Source: Garcia nutans
Taxonomy: Eukaryota > Streptophyta > Magnoliopsida > Malpighiales > Euphorbiaceae
Assembly: GCA_947685225.1 (NCBI GenBank)
Contig: CANTUV010000039.1
Location: 36,572,001 to 36,636,000 of the forward strand
Direction of reading: 5' to 3'
Length of the DNA stretch: 64,000 nucleotides
The translations under genes were made by a program, and so were the position numbers. Within the stretch, counting starts at the first letter, position 1. Every line of letters starts with the position of its first letter. The notes beneath the pieces were generated by a model. That model did not search any database and was not told the origin of the DNA. It saw only the letters and a list, made by a program, of their open reading frames with translations. Positions 55,991 to 64,000 of the stretch are shown piece by piece.

Positions 55991-56741
55991 AGGCATGCCA
56001 CCAACAACAAACTCTGAAAATGGAATAACACATTAGTCACACAATTCATTTATTATTTCATTATCATTTCTATTCTCAATTCTCATCATCATTTAGGCAA
56101 ACATGCCTTATTTCTTTCAATTGCATCACCATAGCCAATCACAATGGCTTTATATTACATTTGAGTCATCATTGCCAAGAACAATGGCTTTATATCACAT
56201 TATATCTTAAATCACATTTCAAGTTTCATCATTGATATATGCAACATCAATTACATTACTAAACAAACATATCATGAATCAATCATACCATATAGGCATG
56301 CTTCAATCATAACATTAAAGTAATTCATCATCAATGATCTCATGATATTCCACATTATACACAACATGCCATTATTCATATGCATCCTCAATCTACATAC
56401 AGTACAACACAATTTATGAGATTGACAATGCATAAAACCTAACATGGTTCATATAATATCAACGTTATCATCAAATCATATTGATCAATTCAATTCATCA
56501 CTCAAGTATACATAATCAATGACATTGCACATACTTTTTCATTGATCATTATATCTTCCACATTTCCTATATTATCATTGATATATTCATACATAACAAT
56601 TTACCTTATTCAAGAACTTAGAATCCTCCATATACATTTGGTTGGATCATTATTGTTTTAAGTGTGTTTAGGTATAAAAGACATTTGAAGATCCAACAAT
56701 GTTGAAGACCAAATAACAAACACATTTGCAAACACCCTCAA

Positions 56742-57080
56742 GGGACACGGCCAAGCTTGTGGCCGTGTCTCCCAATATAAACATCCAGTAGCCAACACGC
56801 CCAAGGGACACGGCCAAGCTTGTGGCCGTGTCACTCAACACCAATACAAGCAGTAGCAAACACGGGCAATGGACACGGCCAAGCCAGTGGCCGTGTCTCT
56901 CAACACAACAATCCAGTACCAGACACGGGCAAGGGACACGGCCGTGTCTCTCAACATAAATCAGACAGTAACAAACACAGGCAAGGGACACGGCCAAGCT
57001 AGTGGTCGTGTCTCTCCAAAACTCATCCAACACGGCCAAATTTGCCCTAACTTGGCCGTGTCTCCCATAACTTGGCCGTG
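56742..57080. repeat. ~64-bp minisatellite with GACACGGCC-N8-GGCCGTGTC palindromes in F
   Basis: Unit starts (GGGACACGGCC) at 56742, 56805, 56870, 56933 and 56985; steps 63, 65, 63, 52. Most units hold a 9-bp perfect inverted repeat around AAGCTTGT or a similar spacer; one has a zero-length spacer (GACACGGCCGTGTC). Two more half-sites follow at 57030-57080. Confidence 0.9.
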
Positions 57081-57417
57081 TCCTTCAATAATTCTAAGAC
57101 CAAACACTTCGAAATTCATCTAAACCAAACTCTAATTCAACATTTCATCATTTTCCTCACAATTTTCTCAACTCATCATCACTTAGAAATCAATTCCACA
57201 CATTTACATACTTCAATTTCTTGTTATCATCATTTTACATACCAATCATACTCAACATAACCTCAATCCAAAAGAAAACCACACAAGAAGGTATATACAT
57301 ATATATATATAATCAATAAAATTCATTCAAGAAATGTGTACTTACCTGTATAGCTTGCCAAATCTTCATCTCCGTCTTCAATACTCTTAAAATCCTTAAG
57401 AAATTTGATGAAGATCA

Positions 57418-57541
57418 ATCTCTCTCTCTCTCTCTCGTGCTCTCTCTCTCTCTCTCGTGCTCTCTTGTCCACGAAGAAGAAACAGAAGAAGAGGAAGAAG
57501 GAAGGTTCTCCATCCTTCCTTCGTTCTTATCTTATATATAA

Positions 57542-57578
<37 letters not shown>

Positions 57579-57600
57579 TAATAATAATAATAATAACAAT
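57418..57600. repeat. Simple repeats: CT run (57418-57462) and AAT run (57549-57600)
   Basis: Near the minus-strand start of F. Equivalent runs occur in E's LTR (CT at 59705-59730, ATT at 59899-59979). Poly-Leu and poly-Asn frames across them are artefacts. Confidence 0.9.
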
Positions 57601-58224
57601 TATACCATTAAATCTTCACCACACACAATTCCTTTTTGACTTTCTTCTTCTTTTCTCTTCAATACACACATTGAATCCAAATACAACAGTAATCCCAACA
57701 CTTTTAGGGTATACTTTAGGATGTTACACGCGCTAAGCTCGAAAGCTTAGTAGTACAAATAAATATTATAAACATACATTACAAAAAATCATACTCGTAT
57801 ATTAACTTCATGTATCATTATTTTCTTATCATGTTTTCCCATTTCAATTACACATATTATATTATTCTACTAATCTCATAATTATATACATATATACATA
57901 TATCATTAACATAAACCACAATTCCATAACTTAGTATAACATCCATAAAATAATACTCACAATGTCCACATCCATATACATATTACATGTCATATTATAC
58001 TTTCAGAATCTCATTTTTCAATATAGCTTCTCAGGCTATATTTCTTTTCAATAAGTTACTTATGTATTGTAATCATAACATAACATTGCATTCCATCACT
58101 TTATTCAAATGTTTCACCATTCATAAATCACATTGAAACAAAGACATGCATGGGCCCAAAAGACACTAATATGCCATTCCACTTTCAGAGTTAATGTTTT
58201 GGTTCAATTATCACATTTATCATT

Positions 58225-58500
58225 ATCATTATCCCAACTAGGCTTCAAGGATTAGGCTCAACCAAGCTTCAAGGGGAACAAAGAATGCTAAGTATCAACC
58301 TAGCTTGGCTTTAAGAACCAAACCCAACCTAGCTTGGCTTTAAGAACCAAACCCAACCTAGCTTCAAGGGTTGTAACATCTCAATTAGGCTTCAAGGACT
58401 AGACCCAACCAAGCTTCAAGGGGAGTTAAGCATGCTAAACTTCAACCCAACTTGGCTTCAAGGATCAAGCCCAACCTAACTTCAAGAGATTGTTACTATA
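58225..58500 (-). repeat. CTTCAAGG-type short tandem repeats in the LTR of E
   Basis: Same repeat as 55745-55990, with one extra unit duplicated exactly (AACCCAACCTAGCTTGG at 58321-58360). Confidence 0.85.
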
Positions 58501-59107
58501 GGCATGCCACCAACAACAAAACTCTGAAAATGGAATAACACATTAGACACACAATTCATTCATTAAATCATTATCAACTTCATTCTCATTTTCTCATCAT
58601 CATCATTTAGGCAAACATGCCTTAATCATCTCATTTGCATCATTATAGCCAACAACAATGGCTTCACATCTCATCATTTCTCAATCCACATTAAAGTAAT
58701 TCATCATTAAAGTATTTATCATAACAAATTACATTGCACATACCTTTTTGAATGGTCATCATATCTTTCACACTATACAAATCATAACATTAGTCACATT
58801 GTATTAACAATATAGTAAATTACTTAACACATATATAACTAAATGTGTTAAGTCTAAAAATCATGTAAAAGAATGCATCCATGTAAGTTTGTACTTACCT
58901 CAAGAGCAACTCACATCAATCTATACACTTCGTCTTCCAAGAATTCTTCACACCTAGGTTAAGGCAACTCAACATCTTCACAACCTAATCCAAAAGGAAG
59001 AATACACACTTACTTACAAATACACATGAATTCCAATACATTTATTCACCTATTAGTCTCATACTAGACCCATAGATCACAAATTACAAACCAAAACCAT
59101 TATTCAA

Positions 59108-59215
59108 GTCCCCACGGTCGTGGCCTCACAACCCCACGGCCGTGGGTTAGCAACTGAATCTGCCCACTTTTCTCTACACCCCCACGGTCGTGTCCCTCAC
59201 TTGCCACGACCGTGG
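59108..59215. repeat. CCACGGTCGTGG inverted-repeat cluster in the LTR of E
   Basis: Four CCACGGYCGTGG or CCACGACCGTGG palindromes in 108 bp, at the position where F and G carry GACACGGCC palindromes. Confidence 0.75.
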
Positions 59216-59897
59216 CATCCATTTTGCCTCTGTTTCGGACCAAACTCATGTATTTTGTATTTTTAACTTCAATAAAACAAACATGTAGAAAATCCAAGAT
59301 AATAGTTGATCAAACTCATCACATACATCAATTACCAATTAACTTAACACTTATATAGCTTCAACATCTCATAATAATAATCATTATATACATCCTCCAT
59401 ATATCAATTATTCAATTTCCCAACTCATTTATATTAAACCTTCACTAAACAATTTCAACAATCCATCATCATCCTCACAAACTAACCATATTATCATCAT
59501 TTAAATACCAATTCAACATATCTATATACTTCAATCTTTCATTATCATCATCTTCACACACTAACCATATGAAATATAAGCTCAATCAATAGAAATCAAC
59601 ACAAAGAAATGAATACTTACTTGAATATTTTACCAAATCTTCAATATCCACCTTCAATTCTCTCAAAACCCTTATGAATTTGATGTGTATGTAAATAAAA
59701 TCACATCTCTCTCTCTCTCTCTCTCTCTCCACGTCAAGAGCAAGAAGAAGAAGAAGAAAGAAAGAAAATCTTCTTTCTTTATTCACTTATCATATATATA
59801 TATATATATAAATAATAATAATATAATAAAATATCCCAAAAATCCTCCACCACAATTATTTTTCCCTTTGACTTTCTTTTCTTCTTTTTCTTTTGTC

Positions 59898-59898
<1 letters not shown>

Positions 59899-59979
<81 letters not shown>
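59899..59979. repeat. ATT microsatellite (~27 units)
   Basis: Uninterrupted ATT/TAT run of about 81 bp in the 3' LTR of E. Poly-Ile and poly-Leu open frames across it on both strands are meaningless. Confidence 0.97.
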
Positions 59980-59983
<4 letters not shown>

Positions 59984-60335
59984 CACTTACTTTTCCTACA
60001 CCAATATATACATCATGTATATGTGATGTATATGTTGCTATATGTATATCTCTTATATATTGTATTTATATTTTCCATATTTTTCAAATACCATATATAT
60101 ACATATCATCCTTCATATACATCTATCTCTTATAATATTTCCTTTTAATTAACTTATCTTCTTTTGACTTCCATTTCTTTGACATGTATATGTTATATAT
60201 ATATATATATATATATCTATATATACAACATATACACTCTCTCTTCAATTCTTTTCTCTTTCTATAAAACATATACATTAAATCCAAATACAACACTAAT
60301 TCCAAAACTTTTAGGGTATACTTTGGGATATTACA

Positions 60336-60350
60336 ATTCTCTCCCCCTTA
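60336..60350 (-). promoter_or_regulatory. Polypurine tract of element E
   Basis: Minus strand TAAGGGGGAGAGAAT, directly before the 3' LTR and preceded by TTTCGAGGACGAAATTATT, a context common at the 3' end of plant chromoviral gypsy elements. Confidence 0.88.
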
Positions 60351-63300
60351 AATAATTTCGTCCTCGAAATTATCCAGTATAGTAACAACCCATTCTTAAC
60401 AAAATACCATCTTGACTTTCATATGAAGTTAATCATATTATTAAGTTATTATGTCATCAAGTCACATAACTTCTATTCTCCCCCTTAGAGTCAATCATCT
60501 TCTTTAAATTTCATAACTCATCATTATATATGTATATCTTATTACTTCTTAACCAAACATTCAAAATAACTCATTATATTCCCAATTAATTTATCTTTAT
60601 ACAAGAATCAAATCATCTTATAATATCCATATACTTCATCCAATTATTACATTCAGGATATTTTATCACCTCATCTCTTTATAAATATTCTCTTAATTTT
60701 AACCTTAAAAATCATTGATTATTCCGTCATTACAATCACTTTCAGAATAGATGTTCATCAAACCTTAATTGATAACAATATCCATATTTTTCCTACACTT
60801 AATTCCTTCTTTTAGCATGCTTCTCACTTATCATAAATATTAGTACAATCCCTTTAAACTTACTTTACAAGTAATCAACCTTTTCCCTTTTATCATCATT
60901 TATAACTGCTATAACTCAATGCATTCATGTCCATCCATGTATCAAAATATTACATCATATACATTATCACTTATATCTTATACTCTTAATACAACTATAC
61001 ATATTAAATCTCAACAATAATTTCACAATCTTAGCGAAATCTAGATCAATTGATCTATCTATTACAATATACCCACGTTTCAATCTTGTTCGATTCAAAC
61101 CAACAATTAACTTATTTAAACTTATTATTAGATTTCACAATATATATATCACAATATATATATATGACTTAACTCCATTAGGTCAAACTTATATTCAAAT
61201 TCTAATCTCTTCGGATCCATTTTTCAACTTTTTGAAATTATGATTATTAATAACAAATCACTTCAAATTATCTTTCAATATATACATAGTTTATTTTCTA
61301 TTGTCTTAGTACAATTTCCACAAAATTCTCATGATTATCTCATACCATATTTATTACCCATAGTTCAATCACTTAAACCTTAAGTCCATCCACTTATTCA
61401 CTTTATTCCATAAACATATTCAGTATAACTTTCCATCACATTTTGTAATTTCTTCCATTTAATATCTCCTCACATTTCATACCTTTACTATTTTTATAAT
61501 AATTATCTTTTTATCACATTATCCATAACTCAAAACATTTTCACAGTTCTCTTTCCTTCCATACTTTCTATAATTATAAACAAATTTCTAACATAAAATG
61601 ATAAAGTACAACTTTACCCATCATAACTCTTGACCATGTTTCTAGAAACATAACTATCAATCTCATCAAGACTATACTACAGTCATGTTATCTCTGTCCC
61701 AAATCTGTGGATAACAAAACTAACCAGCCAAATAAACTAAATAAATCATATGCCCATAGTATTTTAAGGATCATGCCTGCAACTTATAAATCAATACTGC
61801 CCCTCTATTATTCCTTTTTCAAATATTTCCAATTACAATGCTACATATCATTCTCTAAACTTTTACTATACCAAGAGTTAACACATTTCAACTTCATTTC
61901 AAATCAATTTGCACTCGATTATATGATCATCATCAACCTAATTCATGTTCAACAATAATATTTTTAACATCTCCTATGCACAATATTTTTTCATATGCAA
62001 ATTTTACACAAATTTCATTCATTACTCCATTTCCAATCTATCTTATATAAAAATTTTCATACGTTATACTTCCCTTTTTTCCTTACAAATTTTCATACGT
62101 TATACTTCCCTTTTTTCCTTACAATCTCTTATTATACACATATACATAGAACATTTCCACACACAAATACTTTGAGCCCAAAACATTTTATGATAGCCAA
62201 ATTCAGTTATTGCCATAACAATTTCACTGTCCAATATTACTCAAGTCCATTCTCATTTTCCATTTCATCACATAGTCTATCTCTGCGCAGGTCAAAACCT
62301 AATCTCTCGTAGGTTCACTAACACATGCAATATCATTCTCAATACCACTAGACCATTAGTTATACCACCTACACATTCATAGGTCACATTCATAATGTGA
62401 CTTACTTTCCACATTTCTTACATAATACAATTACATTCATATCGAAAAACTCATCATATCCTATACATGTATACACATACTCATACATTTATATTTAATT
62501 CCTCTTTTGCATATAATCTATACAAATTTAACATTTATTACTTTTCTTTGAACATTATCATTCTCATTCTTTTAACATGACCTAAATTATTCATCAACAT
62601 AACCAATATATATATATTCTAACCATAATAACACTTCACATAAGTCTTAGTCACATTTCTAATGTGACATCTCTCTCACATTTGTTTTTAAAAACATTTA
62701 GTATACCCTTCATATCCATTTTCATTATTTCCAGTCAAATTACTTAAGTAACTCATTTTCACTTGCTCAATCATTTTCCCTTTATTTCCAAAACATATTT
62801 TTATATTATCAATCACATTACCCATTTCATAATACTTTCATGTACAATAATATTCATTCCACATAGTTCATATGTTTAATATACATTAAACTATCAATAT
62901 CTAAATAATCCTCATCAAAATTTCTATTAAAACTCTAAACTCTCAACTTGCTACTTTACCAAAACTTCAAATTTATAAATCTCGTTTTCTTAATATCAAC
63001 TTTAAAAGCATTATATATATATATACACCATAATGTAACATCAAAACATATCATTTTCACAATTATTAAGGCTCATTTCAAAAACTCAACTTTCACATAT
63101 TACCACCTATGAGCTTTATTAACACTTAAACATATTACATTTCTAACATTAAAATTACAATGTTTACATTAAAACAACAATATAAGTAACACCAATATAT
63201 CTCCTTACTTTAACCAACACCATCCCTTTTTAAAACCTGAACTTTACATACCCAAACCTTAATTTGTGACACTTTGTCTATACCAATCAACTCACTCAAT

Positions 63301-63820
63301 ATTCCACCATACTTTCTTCAATTTAATAACATATCTATCCATTTTAACATTTAAACAATATTTCTCTCTCTCTAGCAATCCAAACATAAGCTTTATTATA
63401 GAGATATCCAAACTTTAGAGAAATGAAAAATTACTTTAATCTTGATTTTTTTTAACTCATTTCCAACATTATTCTCCTATTAATTTCTTTATGACCATTT
63501 TTCATAAGCATACTTCCATAATCATAAATTTCAAAATTTACTTTACTTAAGTAACTTCAATTCTTTAATTTATCAATTATACTTGTACAAATTTTCCTAT
63601 ATCATTTCTTTCTCTAATTTTCCTTTCATATAGAACCTCATTCACACACTATCATCCAGCTCATCTAATTCAAATACATTACAATTCACATAATGCCACA
63701 TCCGAGACCAACCTAGGTGTTAATGCATATGCATGTATCACAAATTTCATTTTCATTTTTTTAAAAAAAAATTTCTTCTTTTCATTTTAAATTTACTTAG
63801 GCCGAGAATCTCGAACCTAA
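60351..63820 (-). other. Non-coding interior of element E
   Basis: About 3.5 kb of very AT-rich DNA, poor in G on the + strand, with no gag, protease, RT or integrase motif in any frame I could read. It contains a 36-bp tandem pair near 62055-62126 (TTTTCATACGTTATACTTCCC twice). All short open frames are hydrophobic low-complexity strings. Either a large non-autonomous derivative or an extremely decayed body. Confidence 0.65.
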
Positions 63821-63832
63821 GCTCTGATACCA
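63821..63832 (-). promoter_or_regulatory. Primer binding site of element E
   Basis: Minus strand TGGTATCAGAGC (initiator tRNA-Met), 10 bases after the 5' LTR end, followed by TTAGGTTCGAGATTCTC, a continuation nearly shared with element G (41442-41460). Confidence 0.92.
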
Positions 63833-63842
63833 AAATAAAATC

Positions 63843-64000
63843 TGTAACACCCCCATACTCTATAAGTACTATACATATACCTTGTATACATGCAGTACGT
63901 ATATAAAGTATAAGAATGTCACTTCTCGTTTCAGATTAAAAACCTTTCCTTTAATTCCAAACAGTAACACATTTATATTTAAAGAATATTTACAAACGCA
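63843..64000 (-). repeat. 5' LTR of element E, partial
   Basis: 158 bases match 54451-54610 nearly base for base. The 3' LTR copy has four more Cs and an extra TA in the ACTCTATATAAG region. The remainder lies beyond the window. Confidence 0.92.

Larger units (their letters stand above)
54840..57728 (-). repeat. Element F: solo LTR of a related family (2889 bp, TSD CGCGC)
   Basis: Minus-strand ends TGTAACATCC (57728) and GGAGTGTTACA (54840), flanked by CGCGC at 54835-54839 and 57729-57733. The interrupted LTR of E reads across the junction (AACCGCGC then TAAGC). F is built like E's LTR (CTTCAAGG repeats at 55745-55990, AAT microsatellite and CT run near its start) but has the ACACGGCC minisatellite instead of the CCACGGTCG cluster. 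Confidence 0.93.
54451..60335 (-). repeat. 3' LTR of element E, interrupted by solo LTR F
   Basis: Pieces 54451-54839 and 57729-60335 (minus the duplicated CGCGC) give about 3.0 kb. Minus-strand start TGTAATATCCC at 60335, end GGGGTGTTACA at 54451. It contains CTTCAAGG repeats (58225-58500), a short CCACGGTCGTGG cluster (59108-59215) and simple repeats. Gene-like open frames here are low complexity. Confidence 0.85.
54451..64000 (-). mobile_element. Element E: minus-strand gypsy-type element with a non-coding interior (LARD-like), 5' LTR leaves the window
   Basis: Both LTR starts share TGTAACACCCCC and the next ~140 bases (54451 and 63843). In minus orientation: 5' LTR (63843 onward), initiator-Met primer site (63821-63832), ~3.5 kb interior, polypurine tract (60336-60350), 3' LTR (60335-54451). 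The interior has no recognisable gag or pol. Left flank AAATC (54446-54450). It inserted into the 3' UTR of C. Confidence 0.85.

Noticed and set aside
57396..57639. Poly-Leu and poly-Asn open frames
   Set aside because: Products of the AAT and CT simple repeats in solo LTR F.
59783..60135. Open frames encoding poly-Ile or poly-Leu proteins
   Set aside because: They read the ATT microsatellite and flanking AT-rich LTR DNA on both strands; no protein-like composition.
61707..62312. Hydrophobic ORFs suggesting membrane proteins in element E
   Set aside because: Low-complexity AT-rich DNA with no start context or conserved motif; frames overlap each other.

Overview
This window is a stack of plant transposable elements inserted into one another; no intact host gene is visible. 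It comes from an angiosperm genome. The elements are a Sirevirus-type Ty1/copia, Tat-lineage Ty3/gypsy elements with ~2-2.3 kb LTRs, Ty3/gypsy elements using an initiator-Met tRNA primer, and a CACTA (En/Spm-like) transposon carrying pieces of plant genes (eIF3k, HEN1, a DUF247 protein). A eudicot is likely, but this is a guess.

Layout. 1-4809: 3' half of a Sirevirus copia on +, with the end of pol, an intact downstream (env-position) ORF, serial polypurine tracts and the 3' LTR. 4810-8857: unassigned DNA, then a second, heavily decayed Sirevirus-like copia. Inside its RNase H region lies element D, the first 769 bp of a + strand Tat-type LTR (8858-9626). D is broken by element B, a minus-strand, gag-only Tat derivative (9627-13874, resuming at 44117-47207). 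B is split by element A, a complete minus-strand Tat element (13875-44116) flanked by the 5-bp duplication TATTG. Downstream, B's leader is interrupted by element C, a + strand gag-only Tat element (47208-54450). C is interrupted by element E, a minus-strand LTR element with an essentially non-coding interior (54451 to beyond 64000), whose 3' LTR holds a nested solo LTR, F (54840-57728, TSD CGCGC).

Element A is the centrepiece. On the minus strand it has a 5' LTR, a tRNA-Arg-type primer site, leader, gag, protease, RT/RNase H, second RNase H and integrase, a 3' UTR with ~68-bp repeats, a polypurine tract and a 3' LTR. Between integrase and 3' LTR, on the opposite strand, sit two intron-containing genes with their own TATATAA boxes about 100 bp before the ATG: a plant-mobile-domain (PMD) gene and a DUF7745-type gene. 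A has been hit three times: by a 6.4-kb CACTA element in PMD intron 1 (17730-24142, TSD TAT), by a solo LTR of its own family in the leader (35531-37860, TSD TTATG), and by a mosaic gypsy element G in its 5' LTR (38605-43648, TSD AAACA).

All gag-pol frames of the Tat elements carry stops or shifts, so they are relics. The best preserved frames are the Sirevirus downstream ORF, the end of its pol, the A protease ORF and the G gag fragment. The main candidates for new biology are the antisense spliced genes inside the Tat element, the 20-23-bp-spaced palindrome array before one of them, the multi-gene capture in the CACTA element, and the pol-less Tat family represented by B and C.
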